Shown here piece after piece: positions 1 through 9,401 of a DNA stretch of 64,000 bases (position 1 is its first letter; the number at the start of each line of letters is the position of its first letter). The notes under the pieces were generated by a model. It did not search any database. It was given only the letters and a program-made list of their open reading frames with translations, and had not been told where the DNA came from. This DNA comes from Sphingomonas alpina (lineage in GTDB: Bacteria > Pseudomonadota > Alphaproteobacteria > Sphingomonadales > Sphingomonadaceae), in contig NZ_CP061038.1 in NCBI RefSeq assembly GCF_014490665.1, positions 1,364,001 through 1,428,000 of the forward strand, written 5' to 3'. A program made the position numbers and the translations under genes.

Positions 1-92
1 CGCGTCGTGGCAATCATGGTCTCAACACTGAGAAAGAGCGCGCCGGTACCAGTCCGCCAAGGATGAGATGCCTGATCTTGTGTGATGGTTGA

Positions 93-217
93 ATCGCCGT
101 TGGCGACAGGGCTGCGGGGACGAGTGGGGAGATATGGGACACCGGTCGTGTCCCGTATCTCTCTTCCTGCTGTCTGAATGATAAGGCATAAAATGATTTT
201 ATATCAGATATTTAATT
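93..217. repeat. 125-bp intergenic repeat element, copy 1
   Basis: It begins with ATCGCCGTTGGCGACAGGG, has a dyad at 129-161 (GAGATATGGGAC, spacer, GTCCCGTATCTC) and ends with TATCAGATATTTAATT at 202-217. A second copy at 48191-48315 has the same three blocks at the same spacing and the same total length of 125 bp. The dyad alone recurs at 19274-19306 and, inverted, at 48388-48420. All copies are intergenic. This is a dispersed element rather than a chance hairpin, but I cannot name its family. Confidence 0.65.
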
Positions 218-241
218 CATTTCTTTGAATAAGCCACTCAT

Positions 242-327
242 TGTCACCCCCGCGAAAGCGGGGGTCCCGCTTCTTCGTCCTAGTGCGGGGCAAGGCAGCG
301 GGATCCCCGCTTTCGCGGGGATGACAG
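242..327. repeat. REP/MITE-like inverted repeat
   Basis: Two arms of about 30 bp are inverted copies of each other. The left arm (242-270) contains CCCCCGCGAAAGCGGGGG and the right arm (about 298-327) contains CCCCGCTTTCGCGGGG and ends ATGACA, the reverse complement of the start of the left arm. Each arm is itself a small palindrome. Such GTCATCCCCGCGAAAGCGGGGATC-type repeats are common between genes in sphingomonad genomes. No transposase is present. Confidence 0.75.
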
Positions 328-360
328 AGGGTAAGATAGACTCCTGGGGAGATACCTCCG

Positions 361-1524
361 CTATTGCGGAGACGGCTTGCGCGCGGCCGTGGCGTGAGGC
401 GATCCGGCGGCGGGCTGCTGCGCTTTCCAGGCATCGACCCGCTCCATGGCATTGCCTCTGATCGCGGCATAGAAGATGCCGTAATCGCCGAGATGATAGC
501 TGCCATAGAGCGCGCTCAGGGCGTCGTGAAAGCCGCTCGGCGCCGACCAGGGGATATCGACCTTGAGCAGGCTTTCGTCGCACACCGCGCCGGTCAGATG
601 CGGCGTGAGGGCGGGCAGGGCCCGGCTCGCCTTGTCGGCACCTGGCTTGGGGAAGGGCAGGCTGCCGGGATTGGCGTTGGCGGGCGCTGCATCCTCGCGG
701 CGCCAGGTCAGTGGATTGACGCAGATGGCGGGTGGCTGGCCGCTGCTCTTCTCGCTGCCACGCCACCAATAGGTTTTGTCGCGCACCAGTTGGAAGGCTC
801 CGGTGCGCCCGGTCTGGCTGGTGTTCCAGGACAGGATGCAGCCGGTTTGCCGCGGCCCGTCGCAAACCGGCAGGCCAATCGTGCCGAAGTCGGACGGGGC
901 ATAGGCGCCAATCACATAGGCAGCGACCATGCGCGCCTGTAGCGGGGTGCCGAGAATCTCCGCCTGGAGCAGCTTGACCGCATGCATTGATCCCTGGCTG
1001 TGCGCCGCGATCAGGAACGGGCGGCCCTTATTTTCATGCGCGATGAAATAGCGAAAGGCGCGTGCGACATCGGCATAGGCAAGCGCCACTGCCGGACGGC
1101 TCTTGTCCAGTGCGCGCAAGGACGCCTGGCGGTAATGCGGCGCGAAGATGCGGCAACAACCGTTAAACGCGCTGGCCTGGCCAAGCAGGACAGCGGGGTC
1201 GAACTCCGACACGTTGTCGTAAGCGACGTTCCAGACATCGCTTTGCTGATAGGTGGTCGGGTGGATGAAGAAGACATCGGCGGGCGCAGTCGCTTCATCG
1301 ACTGCGGTCACGCCCGGTGTGATCGAGCGTTCGAGCCCGCCACGCCCCGGATAGGCCAGCCAGGCATCGGCCCGGGCATAATCGGGCTCGGGCGGGACAT
1401 GCGCGGCGTCGAACGGCAGCGACGGCGACCCGAAGGTCGCGACGACGGTCGCGACCGGGCCGATACCTGCCATGCCAAGCAGGATGGCTGCACCGCCCCC
1501 GGCCAGGGCGAGCAACGCCGCCAT
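361..1524 (-). CDS. DUF3089 family alpha/beta-hydrolase-like protein
   Basis: A 387-aa protein with a hydrophobic N-terminal segment (about residues 1-30), likely a membrane anchor or signal sequence. The rest matches the DUF3089 family: a FFIHPTTY motif, then a nucleophile-elbow-like AHSQGS that supplies the probable catalytic serine. I chose the ATG at 1524 because GGAGG lies 9 nt upstream; a GTG at 1548 is also in frame, only 2 nt after the TonB-receptor stop. The close packing implies co-transcription with that receptor. A periplasmic hydrolase or esterase acting on the imported substrate is plausible, but the family has no firmly established reaction. Confidence 0.8.
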   Translation of the reverse strand: MAALLALAGGGAAILLGMAGIGPVATVVATFGSPSLPFDAAHVPPEPDYARADAWLAYPGRGGLERSITPGVTAVDEATAPADVFFIHPTTYQQSDVWNVAYDNVSEFDPAVLLGQASAFNGCCRIFAPHYRQASLRALDKSRPAVALAYADVARAFRYFIAHENKGRPFLIAAHSQGSMHAVKLLQAEILGTPLQARMVAAYVIGAYAPSDFGTIGLPVCDGPRQTGCILSWNTSQTGRTGAFQLVRDKTYWWRGSEKSSGQPPAICVNPLTWRREDAAPANANPGSLPFPKPGADKASRALPALTPHLTGAVCDESLLKVDIPWSAPSGFHDALSALYGSYHLGDYGIFYAAIRGNAMERVDAWKAQQPAAGSPHATAARKPSPQ

Positions 1525-1550
1525 CTTCGCGATCCTCCAGCCGCGCACCC

Positions 1551-3902
1551 CTAAAATTGCCGGCGCACGCCCAGGCCGATCGTCCGCGGCCGCAGCGTGA
1601 TGGCGGCCTCGATCCCGCTGACGACATTATGATCGAGCAGCGGCGCCTTATCGAGCAGGTTGTTGACGAACAGATCGACCTGCCAGGTTCCGGTGTCGAT
1701 CAGCACGCCCAGGTTGACCACGTCATAGGATTGTTGCCGCTGCGTGAAATTGTTGCTCAGAACCGGGCCGGTCGGGGTTGTCACGACGAAGCTGTCCTCG
1801 AACATCCTCAGGCTCGAGCTGCGATACTGATAATCGGCCCGAGCCGTCGCGGTGACGTCGCCGCCGAGCGGGAAATGATAGGCGATATTGGCGTTCGCGA
1901 TCCATTTCGGCGTGTCGAGCACCGGTTGCCCGACCCTGGCCGAAACGCCGGTCGCGCTTCGGGAGATCTTCGCGTCGGTATAGCTCGCCGCGACGCCGAG
2001 CGTCAGGCCGTCGACCACGAACTGGCTGCTCAGTTCCGCGCCCTTGATCTTCGCCCCGCCGACATTGCCGCTGAACGAGAAGCCGCAGCCCGGCAGGAAG
2101 ACATTCTGCTGAATATTCTTCCAGTCGGTCCGGAAGGCCGCGGCGTTCAGGGTCAGGCGGCGGTCGAGGAACTGGTTCTTGCTGCCGACTTCATAGGTCC
2201 AGAGCGAATCCGACCGGTAGCTGATCGGTACCGAAGACAGGCCGAGATTGGCCAGATCGGCCTGGCACTGGCCCGGCGCCACGGCGAACGGATTGCCGCC
2301 GCCGGGACGGAAACCCTTGGCGGCGCTGGCATAGACCAGAGCGTCACGACCGGCGCGATAGGCCAGCTCGAACTTCGGATTGACCCCGCTCTGGCTGGTG
2401 TCGGCCGCACCGTGCGTGACGCCGCCGTTCAGCACGCCGTCGCCGCGCGTGTCGATCGTCTGCTTGAGATGGAAATAGCGCAGCGCGGCGGTGGCATCGA
2501 GGCCGGGCAGGATTTCGAAGGTGAGGTCGGCAAAGGCGGCATATTGAGTCAGTTTGCTGACGGTATTGCCGTGATAGACCGTGTCGGTGCCGGTCCCGAG
2601 CAAGGCGCCGACCCCGATCGAGTTGACCGTCTGGTCGAGTTCGTCACGCTGATGCGAATAATAAAGGCCGGCGGTCCAGCGCAGCCGTGCCGCCGGGTTC
2701 GACGATGCCGCACGCAGTTCCTGACTGAACGTCTTGGTGGTGCTGTTCGAGGCGTTGGGCGAATTGACGCCGTACAGCGCGGGCACCAGCGTCGCGATAT
2801 AGAAGGAATAGTCGCGGTCGAACCGGACCGAGCGATCAACATAGGCGGTCAGCGAGGTGAGATCGACGCCGCCCAGACGCTTGACCATGTTCAGCGAATA
2901 GACGCCGAGATCATCATCGGTCGGCTGTGCCAGCCGGAAGGAACTCTGCAGGTCGGGAAGGTTCGTCCAGAACGCGCCGGTATTCTTCTGGCGATAGGCC
3001 TGGCGGAACAGCGACGGGGTGATGTCGAGCGACGGATCGGGCTGCCACAGCAATGCCGCCTTCACCGCCAGCACATGGTCCGAATTCTGATCCTTGTCGG
3101 CCAGCGTGCTGAGCGAAGGACGCGCGAGCGGCGTCAGTGCGGCGGGCGGTGCGGTCGTGCTGGTCCGCACATCGACGGCGGTGCCGTTCGCGACATTGTC
3201 GATATAGCCGGCATTGCTGCGATAGAGCACGCCGGTGCGCAGCGCGAGCTTGTCCGACAGCGGCAGGTTGAGCACCGCTTCGCCCTGATAGGAGACGCCG
3301 CCATGTGCGGTGCTCGATATTCCGGCGGCGGTATCGACGGTGGTCTTGCCCAGTTCCGGCGCGTGGCTGACATATTTGATCGCGCCGCCCATCGCGCTGC
3401 CGCCGTACAGGGTGCCCTGCGGCCCTTTCAGGATCTCGACCCGGCTGAAGTCGAAGAACACCGGGTCGGCCGCGCCACTGAAGGCGTTGGTCACGCCGAG
3501 CAGCGATATGTCGTCGAGATAGATGCCGACGGTCGGGCTGGGCGAGGTCGTGCTGACGCCGCGAATGCTGTAGCGGCTCTGGCCCAGTTCGGCACCGGAG
3601 AAGGAGACGCCGGGCACCTTGCGCAGCACGTCCTTGAAGTCGCGGGCATTGCCCTGGCGCAGATCGGCGGCGGAGAAAGCGGAAACGGAAAGCGGCGCGT
3701 CCTGCAGGCGTTCGTTGCGCTTGCGGGCGGTGACCACGATGTCGTCGTTCGTGGCCTCTTCTTCCTGCAACTGAGGCTCTGGCTGAGCCGCGGCTTGCGC
3801 TTGAGGCTCAGTTTGAGCCTGGGCCGATGCCAATGGGATGGCGTTGCCGATCGTGGCGAACGCGAGCGCAGTCCAGGCGGTGCTGCTAAGATGATATCGC
3901 AT
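1551..3902 (-). CDS. TonB-dependent outer-membrane receptor
   Basis: A 783-aa receptor. The start at 3902 gives a normal signal peptide (MRYHLSSTAWTALAFATIG, cleavage near AQA) and has GGAGGG upstream; the longer in-frame start at 3995 would bury the signal. After an Ala/Gln/Glu-rich linker comes a TonB box-like DDIVVTARKRNERLQD, the plug domain (to about residue 190) and a beta-barrel ending in aromatic Phe, as expected for outer-membrane insertion. It is divergent from the AraC gene and next to a catabolic operon, so it probably imports that operon's inducer or substrate. The substrate cannot be read from sequence. Confidence 0.92.
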   Translation of the reverse strand: MRYHLSSTAWTALAFATIGNAIPLASAQAQTEPQAQAAAQPEPQLQEEEATNDDIVVTARKRNERLQDAPLSVSAFSAADLRQGNARDFKDVLRKVPGVSFSGAELGQSRYSIRGVSTTSPSPTVGIYLDDISLLGVTNAFSGAADPVFFDFSRVEILKGPQGTLYGGSAMGGAIKYVSHAPELGKTTVDTAAGISSTAHGGVSYQGEAVLNLPLSDKLALRTGVLYRSNAGYIDNVANGTAVDVRTSTTAPPAALTPLARPSLSTLADKDQNSDHVLAVKAALLWQPDPSLDITPSLFRQAYRQKNTGAFWTNLPDLQSSFRLAQPTDDDLGVYSLNMVKRLGGVDLTSLTAYVDRSVRFDRDYSFYIATLVPALYGVNSPNASNSTTKTFSQELRAASSNPAARLRWTAGLYYSHQRDELDQTVNSIGVGALLGTGTDTVYHGNTVSKLTQYAAFADLTFEILPGLDATAALRYFHLKQTIDTRGDGVLNGGVTHGAADTSQSGVNPKFELAYRAGRDALVYASAAKGFRPGGGNPFAVAPGQCQADLANLGLSSVPISYRSDSLWTYEVGSKNQFLDRRLTLNAAAFRTDWKNIQQNVFLPGCGFSFSGNVGGAKIKGAELSSQFVVDGLTLGVAASYTDAKISRSATGVSARVGQPVLDTPKWIANANIAYHFPLGGDVTATARADYQYRSSSLRMFEDSFVVTTPTGPVLSNNFTQRQQSYDVVNLGVLIDTGTWQVDLFVNNLLDKAPLLDHNVVSGIEAAITLRPRTIGLGVRRQF

Positions 3903-4146
3903 AATGTCCCTCCGTCCCAACCGGGCGTCCCTCGCCCTGTACGCCGCGCCTGATTGGGGGTCGCGTCGCCTTTTTGGGTAATTCAACGCGATCACTCATC
4001 CACGCCTTTTGATCGCATGTTGTTATGCGCGGATACGGGTTGCTTATGGCGCGCGCAGAAAATCGTCCGTGGCGGCTGTAATTTGGCAAGGACCGGCTTC
4101 CATGCGAAGCTGGAGGTTGGCACGCGGCTTACCCGAGGCAAGATCA

Positions 4147-5073
4147 ATGGCGCTGGCAGAACTACATGGAGAAGTCCCGCACTATGTGAGCGGGCGCTTC
4201 GAACATTTCCTTCGCGACGACGAGATCAGCGGTGTGGTGATCGATGGCCGTTCCCGCAGCCGGATCGACGAACAGCTGGTCGGTGACGACCGGCTGACGT
4301 TCAAGGTGCAACTGACCGGGGCCGGCGAATATCAGTTCAACGATGCGCCGACCTCCGAGATCGCCGGGGAGTGCCTGGTGATTGCCCATCAGCCATCGGG
4401 CGTGGTCAAGCGGCAGATCATCCTCAGCGACACCGAGGAACGCTCGGTGACCTTGTTCTTCCCGCGGCTGGGCAATGGCCGGATCGCCGGGTTCGAGGAT
4501 GAAGGGCAGGAGGTTCGTGCGGCCAGTGAATTCCTGTCGCAGCGCCTGTTGTTCAGGCGTTACCAGCTGCCGCGCGCCGCGGCACTTTGCGCCGCCGACA
4601 TCCTCGATCCGCGCCGTTCGCCCTGGACGCAGGAACGGTTCAAGCGCGCCAAGATCGACGAACTGACCTGCCTGCTGCTCGATTTCTTCATCAGCCAGTT
4701 CAAGCGATCCGACGATCATGGGCTGACCGAGCGCGAAGTGCGCCGGGTGCAGCAGGTTCGCGCGATCCTTGCCGAACATCTCGATCAGCCGCCCGGTGTT
4801 GCCGAGCTGGCCCGGGCGGTCGGTACCAACCGCACCCGCCTGAATACCGCGTTCCGTGCCTATTATGGCGAGACGATCGGTCAGGCGCTGCAAAAGGAGC
4901 GGATGGAAAGCGCGCGCATTTGGCTGGGCGAGGAGAGCCTGTCGGTCAGCGAAATCGCCGAGCGCTGCGGCTATGGCCATCTGAGCAATTTCTCGCTCGC
5001 CTATAAGGCTTATTTCGGGATGAGCCCGTCGGTCGCGCGCGACGCCGCCGCACAAATAGTGTGGCCGGCATAA
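4147..5073 (+). CDS. AraC-family transcriptional regulator
   Basis: A 308-aa regulator. The C-terminal third (about residues 210-300) is a double helix-turn-helix AraC/XylS domain: VAELARAVGTNRTRLNTAFR is the first HTH, and SVSEIAERCGYGHLSNFSLA with the following FGMSPS segment is the second. The N-terminal part is a sensor-type domain of unknown ligand. I chose ATG 4147 because GAGG lies upstream and the preceding in-frame extension is Arg/Ala-rich with no domain. It lies between the divergent TonB receptor and the M20-GMC-ALDH operon and probably activates both in response to a locus-specific compound. Confidence 0.88.
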   Translation: MALAELHGEVPHYVSGRFEHFLRDDEISGVVIDGRSRSRIDEQLVGDDRLTFKVQLTGAGEYQFNDAPTSEIAGECLVIAHQPSGVVKRQIILSDTEERSVTLFFPRLGNGRIAGFEDEGQEVRAASEFLSQRLLFRRYQLPRAAALCAADILDPRRSPWTQERFKRAKIDELTCLLLDFFISQFKRSDDHGLTEREVRRVQQVRAILAEHLDQPPGVAELARAVGTNRTRLNTAFRAYYGETIGQALQKERMESARIWLGEESLSVSEIAERCGYGHLSNFSLAYKAYFGMSPSVARDAAAQIVWPA

Positions 5074-5128
5074 TCCATCCGCCGCCGCCATAAGCACGAA
5101 GGTGGCGTCCCGGCCTAAGGTCGGAGCC

Positions 5129-6325
5129 ATGATGAACCCGGTTATGACCCTGGATCGAGAGATCGCCCCGCTTGTCGCCGACATGACGGCCTGGCGGCAG
5201 CACTTTCACCAGCATCCCGAACTGGGCTTCGAGGAGGTGGAGACCGCGGCATTCGTCGCCGAGCGGCTGCGTGGCTGGGGCATCGAAACTCATGTCGGGT
5301 TGGGTGGCACCGGCGTGGTGGGCGTGATCAGGGGTGACGGTCCGGGACCAAGCATCGGGCTGCGCGCCGACATGGATGCACTGCCGATCGAGGAGCAGGG
5401 TCAGGCGGCGTATCGGTCGACCCGGCCCGGCCTGATGCATGCCTGCGGGCATGACGGCCACACCGCCATGCTGCTCGGCGCGGCGCAGGTGCTGGCCGGG
5501 CGGCGCGATTTTGCGGGAACGGTCAATCTGATCTTCCAGCCGGCCGAGGAAGGCCTTGGCGGTGCACGCGCGATGATCGACGCGGGCCTGTTCGAGCGTT
5601 TTCCCTGCGATGCGGTATTCGCGCTGCACAACGCGCCGCCGCTCGCGCTCGGTACGGCGGCGGTGCATGCCGGGCCGGCCTGTGCCGGCGCGGCGCGATT
5701 CCAGATCGAGGTGCGCGGCCATGGCGGTCATGCGGCGACGCCATATCTCACCGCCAGCCCGGTATCGGCGGCGGCGGCGCTCGTCGCCTTGATCGAATCG
5801 ATCCCGGCGCGCCGGATCCAGGCCAGCGGCATGGCGGTGATGACGGTCGCCTCGATCAATGGCGGCGGCGCTTTCAATGTCGTGCCGGATGTCGTCACCC
5901 TGACAGGAACCGCGCGTGCGTTCGATACGCCGACGATGCGCGCGCTTGAGGTGGAACTGCGCCGGCGCTGTACGGGGATCGATCTCGCGCACGATGTGGC
6001 CTGTGACGTGAGTTTCGAAATCCTGTTTCCGCCGACCGTCAACCATGCCGGCGAAGCCGGGATCGCGGCTGATGCCCTGGGCGAGATTCTGGGTACCGGC
6101 GCGGTGATCCGCGACATGCCGCCAGTCACCGGATCGGAGGACTTCGCCTATATGCTGGAGCGCCTGCCCGGCGCCTATGTCCTGCTCGGCACGCGCACCG
6201 TCGAGGAGACGCCGATGCTGCACAGTCCGGATTATGATTTCGAGGATCGGCTGCTGCCGGTCGGGGCGAGCTTCTTTCTCAAGCTGGTCGACCTCAAATT
6301 GGGCGCGGGGCGCAAGGCGGCATGA
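5129..6325 (+). CDS. M20-family amidohydrolase (hippurate/IAA-amide hydrolase type)
   Basis: A 398-aa metallopeptidase of the M20D type. Metal-binding motifs are present: HACGHDGHT at about residues 104-112 and FQPAEEG at about 140, with the catalytic Glu. A lid/dimerisation segment (RGHGGHAATP) and the C-terminal TGSEDFAY follow. Family members hydrolyse N-acyl amino acids and related amides. The start ATG at 5129 follows a GGAG; a second ATG is directly adjacent at 5132. Its stop overlaps the GMC gene start (ATGA), so it is first in a translationally coupled operon. The substrate is probably an amide whose released part is an alcohol, given the following GMC and ALDH genes (inference). Confidence 0.88.
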   Translation: MMNPVMTLDREIAPLVADMTAWRQHFHQHPELGFEEVETAAFVAERLRGWGIETHVGLGGTGVVGVIRGDGPGPSIGLRADMDALPIEEQGQAAYRSTRPGLMHACGHDGHTAMLLGAAQVLAGRRDFAGTVNLIFQPAEEGLGGARAMIDAGLFERFPCDAVFALHNAPPLALGTAAVHAGPACAGAARFQIEVRGHGGHAATPYLTASPVSAAAALVALIESIPARRIQASGMAVMTVASINGGGAFNVVPDVVTLTGTARAFDTPTMRALEVELRRRCTGIDLAHDVACDVSFEILFPPTVNHAGEAGIAADALGEILGTGAVIRDMPPVTGSEDFAYMLERLPGAYVLLGTRTVEETPMLHSPDYDFEDRLLPVGASFFLKLVDLKLGAGRKAA

Positions 6326-7926
6326 CCAGCAGTAGTGCGGAGATCTTCGATTATGTGGTGGTCGGTGCCGGCGCGAGCGGCAGCGCCCTTGCCGGGCGGC
6401 TGGCGGCTGTGCCGGGAACCCGCGTCGCGGTGCTCGAGGCGGGGCGCGCAGGGCGGCTGAAGATCGAGGCGATTCCGGCCGCGACGATCCATACCAATGG
6501 CCATCCCTTCTACGACTGGAAGCTGGTGTCCCAGCCCGATCCGAGCCGGCTCGACCGGACCGAGGACTGGCCGCGCGGGCTTGGTCCGGGCGGCAGCACG
6601 CGGATCAACGGGACGATCTTCGTGCGCGGGGCGCCGGAGGATTTCGACGCGTGGCGCGATCTCGGTGTGGAGGGCTGGGGCTATCGCGACGTGCTGCCCT
6701 ATTTCCGGCGGATCGAGACCAGCACCGATGCCGAATCCCAGGTGCGTGGCGCGACCGGGCCGCTGCATGTGTCGCCTTTGCCTTATATCCACGAGCTTAC
6801 CCCGCGCTTCATCGCCGCGGCGGGCGAGGCGGGCTTGCCGTTCAATCCGGACATCAATGGCGAATGGCAGGACGGCATCGGTTATGTGCAGAGCTCGGCC
6901 AGGAAAGGCCGCCGCCACGACAGCTTTACCGCTTTCCTGAAGCCGGCGATCGCCAGCGGTGCAGCGGTCATGCTCCAGGGCACCCGCGCGCGCCGGGTGA
7001 TTTTCGAAAGCGGCCGGGCGGTCGGCGTGGAATTCGAGCAGGACGGCGTGGTTCGCACGGTCAACGCACGCAAAGGGGTCATCCTGTCGGGCGGTGCGAT
7101 CCACACGCCGCAATTGCTGATGTTGTCGGGCATCGGTCCGGCCGCGCGGCTGCGCGAACTCGGCATCCCGGTGGTGGCGGATGCACCGGAAGTCGGCAGC
7201 AACCTGATGGAGCATGTCGGCCTCTGGATGGGCCTGAAGGTCACGGTTCCGACGATCAACCAGCAAGTCAATCTATTGGGCATGGCGCGCGCGATGCTGC
7301 AATGGCTGGCGGGAAAAGGCCCTGCCGCCGCGCCGACCGCTCAGGCCGTCGGCTTCGCGCGCACGCTGGCCGGCCTGCAATCGCCGGACATCCAGATCCA
7401 TCTGACGCCGTTCGGCCATATCGGGCGCGGTGCCGAGCGCAAGCTTGCACCGTTTCCGATGGTCAGCGTCGTCGCCAGCGTCAATCATCCGCAGAGCAAG
7501 GGCCGGATCGACTTGGCAAGCAGCGATCCGGCCGCCGCGCCGCTGATCTTCCCGCAACTGCTCGATGCGCCCGAGGATCTGGCGACACTGCGCCGCGGCG
7601 TCGAACTGTGCAGCCGGATCGTCGATGCGCCGGCATTTCGCGACTTTGTCGAGGAACGGATCGGCTGGCCGGATCTGAACGCGGACGCCGCCGAGGCCGA
7701 ACATCAGATCCGCAGCCTCGCGGCGCCGATCTATCATCCGGTCGGCACGTGCCGGATGGGATCGGACGCCGCATCGGTGGTCGATCCGCAGCTCAAGGTT
7801 CGCGGCGTCGAGGGACTGTTCGTCGCCGATGCCTCCGTCATGCCCCGCCACATCAGCGGAAACACCCAGGCCGTCGCGATGATGATCGGCGACAGGGCCG
7901 CAGACCTGATCGGAATGCCCGTATGA
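6322..7926 (+). CDS. GMC-family FAD-dependent alcohol oxidoreductase
   Basis: A 534-aa flavoenzyme with the N-terminal dinucleotide-binding motif VVGAGASGSALAGRL and the GMC signature around GLGPGGSTRINGTIFVRG (about residues 88-105). The C-terminal active-site segments are HPVGTCRMG (His) and ISGNTQA (Asn). It resembles choline dehydrogenase-like alcohol dehydrogenases, oxidising a primary alcohol to an aldehyde. It overlaps the genes on both sides by ATGA, and the next gene is an aldehyde dehydrogenase, so the pair probably takes an alcohol to a carboxylate. No betaine-specific context (betI, transporter) is present, so choline is not supported as the substrate. Confidence 0.9.
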   Translation: MTSSSAEIFDYVVVGAGASGSALAGRLAAVPGTRVAVLEAGRAGRLKIEAIPAATIHTNGHPFYDWKLVSQPDPSRLDRTEDWPRGLGPGGSTRINGTIFVRGAPEDFDAWRDLGVEGWGYRDVLPYFRRIETSTDAESQVRGATGPLHVSPLPYIHELTPRFIAAAGEAGLPFNPDINGEWQDGIGYVQSSARKGRRHDSFTAFLKPAIASGAAVMLQGTRARRVIFESGRAVGVEFEQDGVVRTVNARKGVILSGGAIHTPQLLMLSGIGPAARLRELGIPVVADAPEVGSNLMEHVGLWMGLKVTVPTINQQVNLLGMARAMLQWLAGKGPAAAPTAQAVGFARTLAGLQSPDIQIHLTPFGHIGRGAERKLAPFPMVSVVASVNHPQSKGRIDLASSDPAAAPLIFPQLLDAPEDLATLRRGVELCSRIVDAPAFRDFVEERIGWPDLNADAAEAEHQIRSLAAPIYHPVGTCRMGSDAASVVDPQLKVRGVEGLFVADASVMPRHISGNTQAVAMMIGDRAADLIGMPV

Positions 7927-9401
7927 ATTCTCCCGCCGCTGTCCGGACTCTGCCCGACTGGGATGCACCTTTTCCCGAAGCTTTGGGCCATGCCTGGATT
8001 CACGGCGAGACCCGGGTGTTTGGCGGGGCCCCGATCGTCAGCATCAATCCCGCGACCGGCGCGATGCTGGGAGGGTTCGACGAAGGCGGCGCGCAGGCGG
8101 TCGATGCGGCGGTGACCGCAGCGCGATCGGCGTTCCTCGGCGACTGGGGCCGGATCAGCGCCGCCGATCGTGCTGCGTTGCTGCTGGGCTGGGCAGCGCG
8201 CATCGCCGAGGAGGTCGAGCAACTCGCCTGGCTCGAGACGCTCGAAGTCGGTCGCCCGACGGCCGACGCCAAGGCGCTGATTTCACAGGGACCGCTGCTG
8301 ATCGGCCATTATGCCAGCATGATCCCCGCGCTGGAGGATCGCGCCGACGGTGCGGTGCGGCGGCCGCGCGGTGTGGTCGGCGCGATCACACCGTGGAATT
8401 TCCCCACCGCCAATGTGCTGATCCGCGCGGGGCCGATCCTGGCGGCGGGCAATACACTGGTGCTCAAGCCCTCGGAACTGTCGCCGCGCTCGGCCGTCCT
8501 GCTCGCGCAACTGGCGAGCGAAGCTGGCCTCCCACCGGGCGTGTTTAACGTCGTGCCGGGCTCCGGGCAGAAGACGGGTGCGGCGCTCGCGGCGCATCCC
8601 GGTGTCGACATGATCGCTTTTACCGGCTCGACCCGCACTGGCCAGGCAATCATCCAGGCTTCGGCATCACGCTCGCTCAAGCCGTTGATGATGGAATGCG
8701 GCGGCAAGTCGCCGCAGTTCGTCCTGCCCGATATGATCGATCAGCCCGAGATCTGGCCCGGCGTGTTTGCCGCCGCCTTCTGGAACACCGGCCAATGGTG
8801 TGCGGCGCGCACCCGGCTTCTGGTGCCGAAGGGCGGCGTGGAGGCAGCGGTGGAGGGGCTGCGCGCGGCCGCGGCGGACTGGCCGATCGGTGATCCGCGC
8901 GATCCGGCGACGCGGCTCGGGCCGCTCGCAAGCCGCAACCAATATGAGGTTGTGCAGCGCTTCCGGGAGATTGCGCTCCAGACGGGGCGGGTCGTGCCGC
9001 TGTCGGATGTGCCGGGCGACCTGCGGGACGACGGCTTCTATGCCGCACCGGAACTGGTGCTGGATGCGCCACAGGATGGCGCGCTGGTCCAGCAGGAGAT
9101 ATTCGGCCCGTTGCTGACAGTGCAGGAATATGGCGATGCGGACGAAGCGATCAGACTGGCCGACGACAGTCCCTATGGCCTTGGCGCGACCATCTGGGGC
9201 GCGGACCGGGACGCCGCCGAGCGCATCGCCGCCGGCCTGTGCGTTGGGTCGCTGGACGTGATCGTCACACCAGCCGCGCGGCCCGGCCTCGCGCTCGGCA
9301 CGCCGTTCGAGCCGCGCAAGCAATCCGGTTTCGGGATCGAGGGCGGGTTGGCCGGCCTTGCCGCCTTCACCGCCCCACAGGCGATCACTTATGTCGGTTG
9401 A
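7923..9401 (+). CDS. NAD(P)-dependent aldehyde dehydrogenase
   Basis: A 492-aa ALDH-superfamily protein. Seen in order: the TPWNFPTANV cofactor segment (about residue 158), FTGSTRTGQ, the general-base Glu in MMECGGKSP, and the catalytic Cys in NTGQWCAAR. The C-terminal QEIFGPLL motif is also present. It should oxidise the aldehyde produced by the preceding GMC enzyme. The start ATG at 7923 overlaps the GMC stop. A much longer reading frame extends upstream in the same phase, but that part is an off-frame shadow of the GMC gene. Confidence 0.92.
   Translation: MNSPAAVRTLPDWDAPFPEALGHAWIHGETRVFGGAPIVSINPATGAMLGGFDEGGAQAVDAAVTAARSAFLGDWGRISAADRAALLLGWAARIAEEVEQLAWLETLEVGRPTADAKALISQGPLLIGHYASMIPALEDRADGAVRRPRGVVGAITPWNFPTANVLIRAGPILAAGNTLVLKPSELSPRSAVLLAQLASEAGLPPGVFNVVPGSGQKTGAALAAHPGVDMIAFTGSTRTGQAIIQASASRSLKPLMMECGGKSPQFVLPDMIDQPEIWPGVFAAAFWNTGQWCAARTRLLVPKGGVEAAVEGLRAAAADWPIGDPRDPATRLGPLASRNQYEVVQRFREIALQTGRVVPLSDVPGDLRDDGFYAAPELVLDAPQDGALVQQEIFGPLLTVQEYGDADEAIRLADDSPYGLGATIWGADRDAAERIAAGLCVGSLDVIVTPAARPGLALGTPFEPRKQSGFGIEGGLAGLAAFTAPQAITYVG

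Larger units (their letters stand above)
1..360. other. Intergenic region with repeats, no gene seen
   Basis: No convincing coding sequence is present; short reading frames here are interrupted or are made of repeat sequence. The region holds a 125-bp repeated element (93-217) with a strong dyad (129-161), and a separate REP/MITE-like palindrome (242-327). It lies beyond the 3' end of the minus-strand DUF3089 gene, so a transcription-terminating or mRNA-stabilising role is possible. The first 90 bases show nothing recognisable. Confidence 0.6.

Noticed and set aside
242..327. CRISPR-like repeat at the window start
   Set aside because: Only two inverted arms, no regular direct repeats or spacers and no cas genes; it is a REP-type palindrome.
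1557..3953. A 798-codon open frame on the plus strand opposite the first TonB receptor
   Set aside because: High GC makes long antisense frames. The peptide has no domain, is rich in Arg/Gly/Ala, and the opposite strand carries a clear receptor.
6651..7922. N-terminal extension of the aldehyde dehydrogenase frame
   Set aside because: It overlaps the GMC gene in another phase and is Arg/Gly-rich. The ATGA at 7923 gives the standard ALDH N-terminus.
6322..9401. GMC + ALDH pair as choline-to-betaine pathway (betA/betB)
   Set aside because: No betI, no choline transporter, and the pair is embedded with amidohydrolase, peptidase and TonB genes under an AraC regulator.
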